Of a stretch of 64,000 nt of DNA, positions 19,149-29,421 are shown piece after piece. The first letter of the stretch is position 1. The number at the start of each line of letters is the position of its first letter. This DNA is from Methylobacillus rhizosphaerae (GTDB lineage Bacteria > Pseudomonadota > Gammaproteobacteria > Burkholderiales > Methylophilaceae). A program made the translations under genes and the position numbers. Location of the stretch: the NCBI RefSeq assembly GCF_900187985.1, contig NZ_FZOA01000005.1, positions 181,899 to 245,898 on the forward strand, written 5' to 3'. The notes below the pieces were generated by a model. It was not told the origin of the DNA. It did not search any database and worked only from the letters and a program-made list of their open reading frames with translations.

Positions 19149-20320
19149 TATCGGCTCTCCCTGTCACGACTGCGGAAAGCATCACGTGAACGCTGACTGT
19201 TGGCATCCAGCTCCGGTAAACTGCTGGGAACTACTGGCTGCGCTGCCGCAGCAGGAGCTGAAGTGGCTCCCGAGGCAGACATCAGCTTGTCTAATGGCAA
19301 GTACAACAGACTGTTGTTACCCTTCTGATCCACAATCACCTTGCTGACCGTGGACATGATTTGCTCCTGCGCGTCCAGATACAAACGCTGGCGCGTCACT
19401 TCTGGCGCGCGCTGGTACTGGGTCAGTATCTGCTCAAAACGACTTGCGTTACCGGTTGCCTCATTTTCAACACGCAACTTGTAACCAGCAGCCTCTTCCA
19501 GTAAGCGGGAAGCAGTACCGTGCGCACGCGGGACTACATCATTAGCATAGGCATGGCCTTCGTTTTTCTGGCGCTCCCTGTCCTGTCCGGCCTTCACTGC
19601 GTCATCAAAAGCCGCCTGCACCTGCTCAGGTGGTTGCGCATTCTGCATCGTGACACTCACAATATTCACGCCAGTGGAGTAACGATCAAGAATTTCCTGC
19701 ATCAGTTTTTTCGCCAATGCAGCAATTTCCTCACGCCCTTCGTACAAGGCAAAGTCCATCTTGCTCTTACCGACAATTTCACGGATAGCTGTTTCAGCAA
19801 TACCGCGTACAGACTCTTCTGCAAAACGGTTGTTGAAAAGCGTATCTTCCACATTTTTCAGGTTATATTGCACCGCAAGCTGCAGGTCAATGATGTTCTC
19901 GTCATCCGTCAGCATGAGAGACTCTCTGAGTTCCCTCCCACGACCAGAACCACCTTCTGCAGAACGATAGCCTACTTCCACAGTGCGTACCTGCTCCATA
20001 TTAACCACAGTCACACTTTCAACCGGGTAAGGTAAATGCCAACGCGGGCCAGGCATTGTAGTTTCCACATGCTTGCCAAAACGCAGCACAACGCCACGAG
20101 AACCTTGATCAACAATGTAAAAACCCGTTGCAAACCAAATTACGGCAACCAGTCCCAACACGGGTAGCACAGGAACACCAGCCCCCCCTTGATTGGGCGT
20201 GCTGCCTCCCCCGTTTTTACCAAATACGCCCTTCAGCTTATTGCTGAACTGCCGAAATACTTCATCCAAATCGGGCGGACCATCGTTATTACGATTGCCC
20301 CAACCGGGATCGTTAGCCAT
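19148..20320 (-). CDS. hflK: HflK protein, modulator of FtsH protease
   Basis: 390 residues. The N-terminal NDPGWGNRNNDGPPDLDEVFRQFSNKL region is the HflK leader. A membrane helix at about 50-66 and the band-7 domain (GFYIVDQGSRGVVLRFGKHVETTMPGPRWHLPYPVESV) follow. The C-terminus is rich in Ala, Ser and Arg. It partners HflC in controlling FtsH access to membrane substrates. Confidence 0.95.
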   Translation of the reverse strand: MANDPGWGNRNNDGPPDLDEVFRQFSNKLKGVFGKNGGGSTPNQGGAGVPVLPVLGLVAVIWFATGFYIVDQGSRGVVLRFGKHVETTMPGPRWHLPYPVESVTVVNMEQVRTVEVGYRSAEGGSGRGRELRESLMLTDDENIIDLQLAVQYNLKNVEDTLFNNRFAEESVRGIAETAIREIVGKSKMDFALYEGREEIAALAKKLMQEILDRYSTGVNIVSVTMQNAQPPEQVQAAFDDAVKAGQDRERQKNEGHAYANDVVPRAHGTASRLLEEAAGYKLRVENEATGNASRFEQILTQYQRAPEVTRQRLYLDAQEQIMSTVSKVIVDQKGNNSLLYLPLDKLMSASGATSAPAAAAQPVVPSSLPELDANSQRSRDAFRSRDRESR

Positions 20321-20342
20321 GCATCACTCCGAAAAACAAAAA

Positions 20343-21470
20343 TTATGCGTTGAGATAGGATTGCGCCAGTTTTTCGTTCAACCCCTGCTGATGTTCCAAC
20401 AGAGCTTGGCGCAACAGGTCAAGTCCTTCACCTGTCCTGGCAGAAATACGTACTTTCGAGATTCTACCATATTCGTCACGATCAAGGCCTGGCGCGATCC
20501 CCGTACGATCTATCTGGTTCAGCACCAGAATCTGGGGCACATCTTGCGCGCCAATCTCAGAGAGTACCAGATTGACCTGCTCTATCTGTTCATCCCGATT
20601 TTCACCTGCAATATCGACTACATGAAGCAGTAAATCAGCCTGTACGGCCTCTTCCAGGGTGGCACCAAATGCTTCGACCAACGCGTGTGGCAGATGCTTG
20701 ATGAAGCCAACAGTATCGGAAATCACGACAGGACCACCTTCAGGAATATAAAGCTTGCGGGAGGTAGTATCCAGTGTCGCGAACAATTGGTCTGCTGCAT
20801 ATACGCCAGACTGCGTCAGGCGATTGAACAAGGTCGACTTACCTGCATTGGTATAGCCCACAATGGACACTGACAGGACTTGTGAGCGACGACGGGCACG
20901 CCGCTGCATGCCGCGCTGCTGCTTGAGTTTACCCAGCTTTTCACGTAACTGCTTGACGCGAATCCGCAACATGCGTCTGTCCAGCTCAAGCTGGGTTTCA
21001 CCTGGACCACCACGCACGCCAATACCGCCTTTTTGTCGTTCAAGGTGAGTCCAGCCGCGCACAAGCCGCGTTGACAGATGCTCCAGTTGCGCAAGCTCCA
21101 CCTGCAGCTTACCCTCATGGCTTTGCGCCCGCTGGGCAAAGATATCCAGGATCAGACCAGTACGATCTACCACCCGCACCTCAAGCAGACGCTCAAGATT
21201 ACGCTGCTGCGAGGGACTGAGGTCGTGATTGAACACCACGACTTTGGCGCTGATAGACTGAACCAGCGCCAATAACTCATCGGCCTTGCCGCTACCAATA
21301 AAATACTTGGGGTCAGGTCGGGGGCGACGCCCTTCTACGACACCTGCAATGGACATGCCCGCACTTGTAACGAGCTGTCGCAATTCCTGCAGGCTATCTT
21401 CGTATCCTGGATCACCAAAATCCACACTTACCAGTACGGACGCATCTCCGCCACCCGGCCGATCAAACAT
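20343..21470 (-). CDS. hflX: ribosome-associated GTPase HflX
   Basis: 375 residues. An N-terminal HflX domain contains KYFIGSGKADELL and the glycine-rich GIGVRGGPGETQLELDRR loop. The GTPase domain shows G1 GYTNAGKST, G3 DTVGF and G4 NQID. HflX splits stalled ribosomes under stress. It follows hfq by 20 bp, as in E. coli. Confidence 0.95.
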   Translation of the reverse strand: MFDRPGGGDASVLVSVDFGDPGYEDSLQELRQLVTSAGMSIAGVVEGRRPRPDPKYFIGSGKADELLALVQSISAKVVVFNHDLSPSQQRNLERLLEVRVVDRTGLILDIFAQRAQSHEGKLQVELAQLEHLSTRLVRGWTHLERQKGGIGVRGGPGETQLELDRRMLRIRVKQLREKLGKLKQQRGMQRRARRRSQVLSVSIVGYTNAGKSTLFNRLTQSGVYAADQLFATLDTTSRKLYIPEGGPVVISDTVGFIKHLPHALVEAFGATLEEAVQADLLLHVVDIAGENRDEQIEQVNLVLSEIGAQDVPQILVLNQIDRTGIAPGLDRDEYGRISKVRISARTGEGLDLLRQALLEHQQGLNEKLAQSYLNA

Positions 21471-21490
21471 ATAACGCAGACTTAATAAAA

Positions 21491-21739
21491 TTAACCCTCA
21501 GTCGAAGTAGCCGCAGCCCCATGGGGAATGGATACTGCACGTCCTGGCACAATCGTGGAAATGGCATGCTTGTACACCATCTGGGTGACTGTATTTTTCA
21601 GCAGGATGACATATTGATCAAATGAATCCACTTGCCCCTGCAACTTGATACCATTGACCAGATAAATAGACACTGGCACATGCTCCTTGCGCAATGTATT
21701 TAAAAACGGGTCTTGTAACATCTGCCCTTTAACGCTCAT
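21491..21739 (-). CDS. hfq: RNA chaperone Hfq
   Basis: 82 residues, a typical short betaproteobacterial Hfq. The Sm1 motif ([37 protein letters not shown]) and Sm2 motif YKHAIST are intact. It pairs small RNAs with mRNAs. GGAG lies 8 bases before the ATG. The gene starts the long leftward run that ends with mfnB. Confidence 0.97.
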   Translation of the reverse strand: MSVKGQMLQDPFLNTLRKEHVPVSIYLVNGIKLQGQVDSFDQYVILLKNTVTQMVYKHAISTIVPGRAVSIPHGAAATSTEG

Positions 21740-21768
21740 TTTGACGCTCCTTCAACTTTCTAATTGTA

Positions 21769-21796
21769 TATATAGGGAGTTTTTTTATTACTGCAA
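21769..21796 (-). promoter_or_regulatory. probable sigma-70 promoter of the hfq operon
   Basis: On the minus strand TTGCAG (21796-21791) and TATATA (21774-21769) are 16 bases apart. The start near 21762 leaves a leader of about 23 bases. The rest of the 250-bp gap up to gltX shows no other clear element. Confidence 0.5.
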
Positions 21797-21991
21797 CTTT
21801 ACGTTAAAAATCTTTCCCCGGGTCAAGGTATTTCAACTTCTTAACAGAGTAGCACTCATTCCTTCATCAATGGGGTGTTCAACTACAAAAAACAAGTCTT
21901 TTTTGCATATTCCACCCCAACCAAAAAGAATCCTCTTGCTTTAGGACTATCCATCTTCCGGATTGTTCTATTTTTTATAGATTTTTCACTG

Positions 21992-23392
21992 TTATTGCCC
22001 CTGCAACACTGCCTGCATCCGGGCCAGACTTTCTTCTTTGCCCAGCAGGAACATGACAGCGTCAATACTTGGCGACTGGGCACCGCCAGTGAGCATCACC
22101 CGCAATGGCATGGCAATCTTGGGAAATTTCAGCGCGTTGCTTGTCACTGCGGTCTCAATTGCCGCATGCAGGCCCTCTTGCGTCCAATCCACTTGTTCCA
22201 GCACGCCTGACAAACCATTCAAGACAGGCAGTATTTCAGGTGTCACATGTTTTTCCAATGCTACCGCATCAAGCTGTGGTTTCTGGTAGAAATAGGCAAC
22301 ACTATCTGCCAATTGGTTAAGCGTATTGGCACGATCACGGTATAAGGAAATCACCGCCTGAAGGTCGACACGATCGTTCACGGCAACACCAGCACTTGCC
22401 AACCGTCCGGCAATATCCTGCGCCAGATAGTCCAGATCCGCCTGCTTGATGTAATGAGCATTGAGCCAGTTGAGCTTTTCGGTATTGAATTGCGCAGCAG
22501 ACGGCGTGATATGGTCCAGATCGAACCATGTGCAGAACTGCGCCATGCTGAAGACTTCATCATCGCCATGCGACCATCCCAGGCGTGACAGGTAATTCAA
22601 TACCGCTTCCGGCAGATATCCGTCTTCATGATATTGCATGACACTGACCGCACCATGCCGCTTCGATAATTTCTGCCCATCATCACCCAGGATCATGGAA
22701 AGATGTGCATATTGGGGAATGGTTGCATCCAACGCCTGGAGCAGGTTGATTTGCCTGGGCGTATTGTTGACATGATCATCGCCGCGGATCACCTGGGTAA
22801 TACCCATATCCCAGTCATCCACCACCACACAGAAATTATACGTAGGTGTTCCATCGGCACGTGCAATGATCAGGTCATCCAACTCCTCATTGGCAATGCT
22901 GATCTGCCCTTTCACCAGGTCATCCCAGACGACATTACCTGTAAGCGGATTCTTGAACCGTACCACAGGTGGAATATCAGCAGGCACTGCAGGCAATACC
23001 TTGCCTGGTTCAGGACGCCAACGCCCATCATAGCGTGGCTTCCTGCCTTCCTGCATTTGCTGCTCACGCAATGCGTCGAGCTCTTCCTTGCTGCAGTAAC
23101 AGTAATACGCCTTGCCTTCATCCAACAGCTTCTGAATCACCTCTTTGTAGCGATTCATACGCTGCATCTGGTAAAACGGGCCCTCATCCCACTCCAGTCC
23201 CAACCAGTTCATGCCATCGAGAATAGCCTGCACCGCTTCGGGCGTTGAGCGCGCCACATCCGTATCTTCAATGCGCAGAACAAACTGCCCGTGATGTTTA
23301 CGGGCGTATGCCCACGAAAACAACGCAGTTCTTGCGCCACCGATATGGAGAAAGCCGGTAGGGCTGGGAGCAAAACGGGTACGGACGGTCAT
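21992..23392 (-). CDS. gltX: glutamyl-tRNA synthetase
   Basis: 466 residues from ATG at 23392. The class I motifs are present: [20 protein letters not shown] (HIGH-type) near residue 6 and KLSKRHGA (KMSKS-type) near 250. [16 protein letters not shown] region matches the zinc-binding insertion. It charges tRNA-Glu. A weak upstream TTG (23404) is possible, but homology begins at [10 protein letters not shown]. The gene stands alone between the efflux operon and hfq. Confidence 0.95.
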   Translation of the reverse strand: MTVRTRFAPSPTGFLHIGGARTALFSWAYARKHHGQFVLRIEDTDVARSTPEAVQAILDGMNWLGLEWDEGPFYQMQRMNRYKEVIQKLLDEGKAYYCYCSKEELDALREQQMQEGRKPRYDGRWRPEPGKVLPAVPADIPPVVRFKNPLTGNVVWDDLVKGQISIANEELDDLIIARADGTPTYNFCVVVDDWDMGITQVIRGDDHVNNTPRQINLLQALDATIPQYAHLSMILGDDGQKLSKRHGAVSVMQYHEDGYLPEAVLNYLSRLGWSHGDDEVFSMAQFCTWFDLDHITPSAAQFNTEKLNWLNAHYIKQADLDYLAQDIAGRLASAGVAVNDRVDLQAVISLYRDRANTLNQLADSVAYFYQKPQLDAVALEKHVTPEILPVLNGLSGVLEQVDWTQEGLHAAIETAVTSNALKFPKIAMPLRVMLTGGAQSPSIDAVMFLLGKEESLARMQAVLQGQ

Positions 23393-23525
23393 GGCAGATA
23401 ACAAAAATGTAAACGTGTCATTTTAGCATGTCCCCCTGTTTTCAGCAGAGATACAGGGACAATACCTGCAAAAAGAAAACCGGGATAAACCCGGCTTCCT
23501 GATGATATATCACATACGGACTATA

Positions 23526-24971
23526 TCAATGCTCCTGCTGCTGTTCAGCCTGGGTATAGCCTTGCGCAGTTTTCCAGCCTCCACCCAATGCCTTGAACAA
23601 ATCCACTGTCGCAACCAGTCGTGCCTGGCGACTCTGGATGAATGCCAGCGCCGCATCGTTATAGACACGTTGTGAATCCAGCACATCAAGATAGGCTGAA
23701 TAGCCCGACTTGTAACGATTTTCAGAAATCTGCAATGCTTTTTTGGCTGAATCCTGGCTGATATTCAACGCTTCTTCGCGTTCACGGTTCTGACGAACCG
23801 TTATCAGCGCATCATTAACCTCCTGGAAGGCGGTCTGCACAGTGCTTTGGTAACCTGCCAATGCCTGCTTCTGCCTTGCCGTTGCCTGATCCACCTGCGC
23901 AGACAACCTGCCTGCATTGAAGATAGGCAAACTCAATCCCAGGCCGGTAGACCAGATCCGTGATGGCGCACGCATGATCTCATTCAAGGCTGCACTTTCG
24001 CCACCATAGGTTGCCGTCAAACTGATACTAGGAAACAAAGCCGCTTTGGCCACACCAATCTGGGCATTTTGAGAAACCAATGTCTGCTCTGCTTCGCGCA
24101 CATCAGGACGAGCCTCCAGCAAACTCGAAGGCAAGCCTGCCGGCGGTACAGGGGGAGTAGGCAATTGATGAATGTCCCCCTCCGGTATCTGAAGCGTCAA
24201 ATCCCCGGTCAGCACGGCAAGCTGGTGTAACGCCACTTCACGTTGGCGTACCAGGTCTGCAATCTGTGCCACCAGGTTGGAGTTTGCCACTTCAGCCTGA
24301 TGCACATCCAGCATTGAGGCGGTACCACCCTGCTGTAACCGCTTGGTCAGCTCAAGGCTCTCTTGTCGGCTTTTCAAGCTGTCTTTTGAGACGGCAATCT
24401 GGGCTTCAGTACTGCGCAATAGTAGATAATTACTAGCCACCAGGCCAGACAGCGAGAGACTGACCGTATCCTTGGCGAAGTAAGTGCCCAGTGCCTGCGC
24501 ACGCGCTGCTTCCCGTGCGCGACGCAATTTACCCCAGAAATCCAGCTCAAAACTGGTTCCTAGCTGCAAGTTATAATTCTCACGCAGGGCAGGCACATAG
24601 GATGGCAAAGGGAACGCTCCCGTTTGCGTTACCCGCTGGCGCACACCATTCCCGCTTAAATCCACCTGCGGGAATAATGCGGCCCCAGCTTCACGCATGG
24701 CAGCATCCGCCTCCTCAATTCTGGCAACAGCCTTGGCAATGTCCAGATTATCGGTAAATGCCTTTTGCATGAGATCGCTCAAGACCGGGTCTTGAAAACT
24801 CTCCCACCAGTTATCCAGATTAAGCGCCTGCTGCCCGTTTTCCTGTGCCGTGTCGGCAACACTGAAACTGGCAGGCATCTTGTTCTCGGGACGCTGATAG
24901 TCAGGCCCCACCATGCACCCTGTCAGCGCCAGCGCAACAGCAACATGAACTAGATTAATACGCACCATCAT
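23526..24971 (-). CDS. outer membrane efflux lipoprotein, OprM/NodT family
   Basis: 481 residues. A lipobox LALTGC at about 14-19 predicts a lipid-anchored N-terminus. Two repeats of the TolC fold follow, with TYGGESAALNEIM, RPDVREAEQTLVSQNAQIGVAKAALFPSI and DVLDSQRVYNDAAL. It is the outer-membrane channel of the tripartite RND pump encoded just upstream. Its ATG overlaps the permease stop by 4 bases. Confidence 0.92.
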   Translation of the reverse strand: MMVRINLVHVAVALALTGCMVGPDYQRPENKMPASFSVADTAQENGQQALNLDNWWESFQDPVLSDLMQKAFTDNLDIAKAVARIEEADAAMREAGAALFPQVDLSGNGVRQRVTQTGAFPLPSYVPALRENYNLQLGTSFELDFWGKLRRAREAARAQALGTYFAKDTVSLSLSGLVASNYLLLRSTEAQIAVSKDSLKSRQESLELTKRLQQGGTASMLDVHQAEVANSNLVAQIADLVRQREVALHQLAVLTGDLTLQIPEGDIHQLPTPPVPPAGLPSSLLEARPDVREAEQTLVSQNAQIGVAKAALFPSISLTATYGGESAALNEIMRAPSRIWSTGLGLSLPIFNAGRLSAQVDQATARQKQALAGYQSTVQTAFQEVNDALITVRQNREREEALNISQDSAKKALQISENRYKSGYSAYLDVLDSQRVYNDAALAFIQSRQARLVATVDLFKALGGGWKTAQGYTQAEQQQEH

Positions 24972-27900
24972 GCTGTTTCCTTGAAATCATCGTGATGTAC
25001 ACGGCTACTGGTGTTACCAGACAGCCAGGTAAAGAACATCGGAATAAAGATAGTAGCAACGAATGTAGCCAGCAACATGCCACCGAACACGCCGGTACCC
25101 ATGGACTGACGTGCAGCAGCGCCTGCGCCTGTTGCAATGACCAACGGCACGATTCCCAGCACAAAAGCCATGGAAGTCATGACGATCGGACGGAAACGCA
25201 AGCGCGCCGCTTCAATCGCAGCCTGCTTGATTGGGAGGCCCTCTTCCAGTTTCTGGCTGGCGAATTCCACGATCAGAATCGCATTCTTTGCCGCCAGACC
25301 GACCAGAGTTACCAGGCCAATCTGGAAGTAAATGTCGTTAGGCATGCCACGGAACAACACTGCCAGCAAGGCACCTACCAGCGCAAACGGTACGGCCATG
25401 ATGACTGCCAGAGGCAAAGCCCAGGTCTCGAACTGCGCAGCCAAGATCAGGAACACCATTATGATCGCAAAGCTGAATGCAAAGATCGCAGCGTTCCCGG
25501 TCAGTTTTTCCTGGTAAGCCTGGCTGGTCCAGGCCAGCTGGTATCCATCAGGCAATGTATCGTTCGCCACCTTCTCGATGAGCTTGATTGCATCACCGGA
25601 ACTGACGCCGTACGCTCCACCACCCATCACTTTGGCAGCCACCAGGCCTTTATACCGTTCCAATTGCTCGGCACCGACAATTTCACGCACAGTGCTCAAT
25701 GCCGACATCGGCACCATGTCACCACCAGCCGAACGTACATAAACACGTCCAATGTCTTCGGGCTTCATCCGATAAGCTGGTTCTGCCTGTAATTGCACAC
25801 GATAAGTACGGCCAGAGCGATTGAAGTCATTGACATACAAAGTACCCATGGTGCTCTGCAAAGTAGCATAGACATCAGCAATCGGCACTCCCAGAGACAG
25901 GGCTTTCGCTTCATCTACTTCAATGAGCAATTGCGGCACTGTAGGACGGAAGAAAGTATTGACCCCTGTCAGGCGCGGCTCCTTGCGCAAGGCATCTATG
26001 AAGTTATTCACGACCTCTGACAAATGTATCGGGTCTGTATCTCCCCGACTCTGGATATACATTTCCATACTGCCAGAACTACCCAGGCCGCGAATGGCTG
26101 GCGGATTGAAGGCGATCGCCATCCCGTCAGGCTGCATCATGCCGATACCGAACAGGCGTTGCACGACCTGCTCCGCCGTTGTTGTACGCTGATCCCAATC
26201 CTTCAGTCGCACAAACATGGTTGCTGCACTGGTCTTGTTGCCACCACCAATCAGATCGAACCCATTGATGACGAACTCGGTGTCTACTGCAGAATCCTGG
26301 TCAATCGCCTTACGCACATTCTCCATCGTATTGCTTGTGCGCGTCAGGCTGGAGCCATCGGGCATCATGACAGCGGTAACGACATAACCCTGGTCTTCAG
26401 GCGGCACAAAACTGGTCGGTACAACACGGAACAGGTAAGCGCCTGCAGCAATGATGCCGACAAACACAACAGCCCCGATGATACGGTGACGCAATGTCAG
26501 GCCGACCACAGAAGTATATAAATTGGTCAGTTTGTCAAAGCCACGGTTAAATGGCTTAAAGAAACGTGACTCTTTGTGCACACTTTTGAGCAGGATGGCA
26601 CATAGTGCAGGCGTCAACGTCAACGCCACAATGCCTGAAATCACCACTGCCACTGCCACAGTCACCGCAAACTGGCGATACAGCTCACCAGCGATACCGC
26701 CCATGAAAGCTACAGGAACGAACACGGCACACAATACCAGCACAATAGCGACCACAGCCCCCGATACCTGCTGCATGGATTTAATCGCAGCATGCAGAGG
26801 GGAAAGTTTTTCCTGGCTCATCAAGCGCTCAATATTCTCCAACACCACAATCGCATCATCCACCACGATACCGATTGCCAGCACCATCGCAAACAATGTC
26901 AATGTATTGATAGAGAAACCAAACAGCCACAAGCCGGCAAAAGTGCCAATGAGTGAAATCGGTACTGCAATCAGGGGAATCAGGGTAGCACGCCAGCTTT
27001 GCAGGAACAGGAATACAACCAAGACCACCAGGATCATGGCTTCAGCAAGGGTATGCACCACTTCGCCAATGGATGCCTTGACGAAGTCACTGGTATCGTA
27101 AGGAATACGATAATCCATATCCTCAGGGAAGCGCTGTTTCAACTCCTCCATCTTGGCCTTGATAGCCTCTGCAGTTTCCAGCGCATTGGCGCCTGTCTGC
27201 AGAAATACCGGAATACCTACTCCAGGCTGTCCGTCAAGTGTAGTGCGGATATTGTAGTTCTGGGCACCCAACTCAACTCGCGCGACATCCTTCAGGTACA
27301 ACACCCCACGCGGGCCATTGGCCTTGATAATGATATTGGCAAATTGTTCAGGATCAACCAGACGTCCCTTGGCAGTGACGGTATACACCAACTGCTGATC
27401 ATCTGGAGCCGGATCCTGGCCAATACGACCTGCTGCATACTGCGCATTCTGCGCCGCAATTGCTGCAGAAATATCACTGGTCGTCACTCCAAGCTGCGCC
27501 ATGCGATCAGGCCGCAGCCAGATGCGCATCGCATAATCCTGGGTACCAAACACTGTCGCATCACCAACGCCCTTGGTGCGCTTCAACTCATCCAGCACAT
27601 TCAGGGTCGCGTAATTGCTCAGATAAAGCGGGTCATAAGTCTTGTTGGGAGAAATCAGCATCAATGCCATCAAAATGTCATTGGAACGCTTCTGCACCAC
27701 GACACCTGTACGACGCACATCTTCCGGTAATCGTGGTTCAGCAATATTCACGCGATTACTCACGTTGAAAGTTGCCTGGTTCACATCTGTACCAGTCTCG
27801 AAGGTAGCTGTAATAGTCAGCGTACCGCTGGAGTCAGCACTGGATTGATAATAAAGCAGACCTTCGATACCACTGAGCTGCTCTTCGATCGGTGCTGCTA

Positions 27901-28081
27901 CCGTCTTGGACAATGTTTCAGCACTTGCACCAGGGTAAGTCGCGGTCACGATGACCGTAGGTGGAGCAATTTGTGGATATTGCGCAATTGGCAACTGGAA
28001 TGCAGCAGCAAGTCCGGCCAGCACAATAATGATCGATACCACCGAGGCAAATATCGGCCGTGTAATAAAAAATCTCGTCAT
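24968..28081 (-). CDS. RND multidrug efflux permease, HAE1 family (AcrB/MexB-like)
   Basis: 1037 residues, the normal AcrB length, with 12 membrane segments and two large periplasmic loops. It opens MTRFFITRPIFASVVSIIIVLAG. The proton-relay aspartates are in GIVVDDAIVVLEN (about residue 405) and TM10 keeps GLAAKNAILIVEFA with its lysine. Sequence is closest by eye to the MexB/AdeJ/AcrB type. It expels hydrophobic drugs and solvents using the proton gradient. It follows the adaptor gene by 12 bp. Confidence 0.93.
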   Translation of the reverse strand: MTRFFITRPIFASVVSIIIVLAGLAAAFQLPIAQYPQIAPPTVIVTATYPGASAETLSKTVAAPIEEQLSGIEGLLYYQSSADSSGTLTITATFETGTDVNQATFNVSNRVNIAEPRLPEDVRRTGVVVQKRSNDILMALMLISPNKTYDPLYLSNYATLNVLDELKRTKGVGDATVFGTQDYAMRIWLRPDRMAQLGVTTSDISAAIAAQNAQYAAGRIGQDPAPDDQQLVYTVTAKGRLVDPEQFANIIIKANGPRGVLYLKDVARVELGAQNYNIRTTLDGQPGVGIPVFLQTGANALETAEAIKAKMEELKQRFPEDMDYRIPYDTSDFVKASIGEVVHTLAEAMILVVLVVFLFLQSWRATLIPLIAVPISLIGTFAGLWLFGFSINTLTLFAMVLAIGIVVDDAIVVLENIERLMSQEKLSPLHAAIKSMQQVSGAVVAIVLVLCAVFVPVAFMGGIAGELYRQFAVTVAVAVVISGIVALTLTPALCAILLKSVHKESRFFKPFNRGFDKLTNLYTSVVGLTLRHRIIGAVVFVGIIAAGAYLFRVVPTSFVPPEDQGYVVTAVMMPDGSSLTRTSNTMENVRKAIDQDSAVDTEFVINGFDLIGGGNKTSAATMFVRLKDWDQRTTTAEQVVQRLFGIGMMQPDGMAIAFNPPAIRGLGSSGSMEMYIQSRGDTDPIHLSEVVNNFIDALRKEPRLTGVNTFFRPTVPQLLIEVDEAKALSLGVPIADVYATLQSTMGTLYVNDFNRSGRTYRVQLQAEPAYRMKPEDIGRVYVRSAGGDMVPMSALSTVREIVGAEQLERYKGLVAAKVMGGGAYGVSSGDAIKLIEKVANDTLPDGYQLAWTSQAYQEKLTGNAAIFAFSFAIIMVFLILAAQFETWALPLAVIMAVPFALVGALLAVLFRGMPNDIYFQIGLVTLVGLAAKNAILIVEFASQKLEEGLPIKQAAIEAARLRFRPIVMTSMAFVLGIVPLVIATGAGAAARQSMGTGVFGGMLLATFVATIFIPMFFTWLSGNTSSRVHHDDFKETA

Positions 28082-28093
28082 AGTTGTTCTCGC

Positions 28094-29326
28094 TTAAGCC
28101 GACTTGCTGTTTGCCTTAACCACTGACTGCTCTTGTCCAGCAGCAGGCTGACCAGCCTGCTCCGCAGGTGGATGTGGTTGCAGTGGGGCACCGGGACGAA
28201 TCTTGATCAGGTTATCAACCACCACCTTCTCTCCAGCCTGCAGCCCCTGCAAAATCACCCAATCACGCCCTACCCACTCACCAGTCACGACTGGTCGCAC
28301 TGCAGCCTGATTATTCTCATCCACAACATACACAAAACGTCCCTGCTGAGAGTTCAACACGGCCACTTGCGGCACCAGGAATACGCCATCACGCTCACCC
28401 ACTGTTACTTTTGCGCGTACAAACTGGCCTGGTAACAATTGTCTATCCGCATTCACAAAAGTAGCGCGCAATTGCTGCGTACCCAGCGTAGGATCAATCT
28501 GGCTTGCTGCAAAATTCAACTTGCCACTTTCGGCATATTCACTGCCATCAGGCAATTTCAGGGAAATCTGCTTGGCAGTTTTCTCAGTCACAGGGCCACC
28601 CAGTTGCTGCAGTTCGTTATCAGACAAGCTGAAACGTACCCAGATTGGCGAGAGCTGGACTACAGAAGTCAGCAGGGTCTCATTTGCCGCAACCAGTGCT
28701 CCTTCTGAAAGCTGGAAACGTCCGGTAACACCACCCACAGGTGCAGTTACCTTGGTATAGGAAAGATTCAGCTCAGCTTCACGCACGCTGGCCTGCGCCT
28801 GCAGTACAGCAGCCTTGGCGACTTCATCTTCCGAAGTCGCATTATCATATTCACGTTGACTGATGGAATTTGTCTCCAGCAACCCCTTCAAACGGGTGGC
28901 TTCCCGCTGCGTCTGGGCAATTTTGGCCTGAGCTTGCGCCAGCTGGGCACGAGCCTGGTCGAGTGCGATCTTGTATGGCTCCGGATCAATCTGGAACAAT
29001 ACTTGGCCTTCCTTGACGGAAGCCCCCTCGTCATACAAACGCTTCAACAGAATTCCACCAACACGGGGGCGAATCTCAACTTCGCGTGCTCCTTCAGTTT
29101 GTGCCACCGCTTCAGCAGCAACCGGCACACTCGTCGCTTCCACTGACAATACAGTCACAGGCATTGCCTGGGCACCAGCTGCTGGCGCAGTTTGCTGCTC
29201 ACCCTTTCCACAAGCAACCAGAGCAAATGCAGCCATCATGGCAAGCACGATTTTTTTGCTGGGATTCACTCTTTCCGCACTAGTATTAACCTGATTTATC
29301 ACACTCACTCCCATATATAACCCCAT
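28094..29326 (-). CDS. RND efflux periplasmic adaptor (membrane fusion lipoprotein)
   Basis: About 410 residues. A lipobox FALVAC precedes the mature protein. RPRVGGILLKRLYDEGASVKEGQVLFQIDPEPY is the biotinyl-lipoyl-like half motif, followed by a long alpha-hairpin and the second lipoyl half. It links permease and outer-membrane channel. The start is uncertain: ATG at 29326, ATG at 29314, or a GTG nearer the lipobox. The promoter overlaps the repressor operators at 29345-29398. Confidence 0.9.
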   Translation of the reverse strand: MGLYMGVSVINQVNTSAERVNPSKKIVLAMMAAFALVACGKGEQQTAPAAGAQAMPVTVLSVEATSVPVAAEAVAQTEGAREVEIRPRVGGILLKRLYDEGASVKEGQVLFQIDPEPYKIALDQARAQLAQAQAKIAQTQREATRLKGLLETNSISQREYDNATSEDEVAKAAVLQAQASVREAELNLSYTKVTAPVGGVTGRFQLSEGALVAANETLLTSVVQLSPIWVRFSLSDNELQQLGGPVTEKTAKQISLKLPDGSEYAESGKLNFAASQIDPTLGTQQLRATFVNADRQLLPGQFVRAKVTVGERDGVFLVPQVAVLNSQQGRFVYVVDENNQAAVRPVVTGEWVGRDWVILQGLQAGEKVVVDNLIKIRPGAPLQPHPPAEQAGQPAAGQEQSVVKANSKSA

Positions 29327-29344
29327 GTCTTATAAACAATTAAC

Positions 29345-29398
29345 TTGCTTACATTCACAAACGAATGTATATTATATACAAACATGATTGTATGTAAA
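29345..29398. promoter_or_regulatory. overlapping divergent promoters and two TetR-type operators of the efflux locus
   Basis: Two perfect inverted repeats are visible: TACATTC-N6-GAATGTA at 29350-29369 and ATACAA-N6-TTGTAT at 29376-29393. The first resembles the AcrR site of E. coli. The rightward promoter is TTGCTT (29345-29350), 17 bases, TATATT (29368-29373). The leftward promoter is TTTACA (29398-29393), 16 bases, TATAAT (29376-29371). Repressor on these sites would block both the adaptor-permease-channel operon and its own gene. Confidence 0.72.
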
Positions 29399-29421
29399 AC
29401 AATTTATTCCGCAGGGATATC

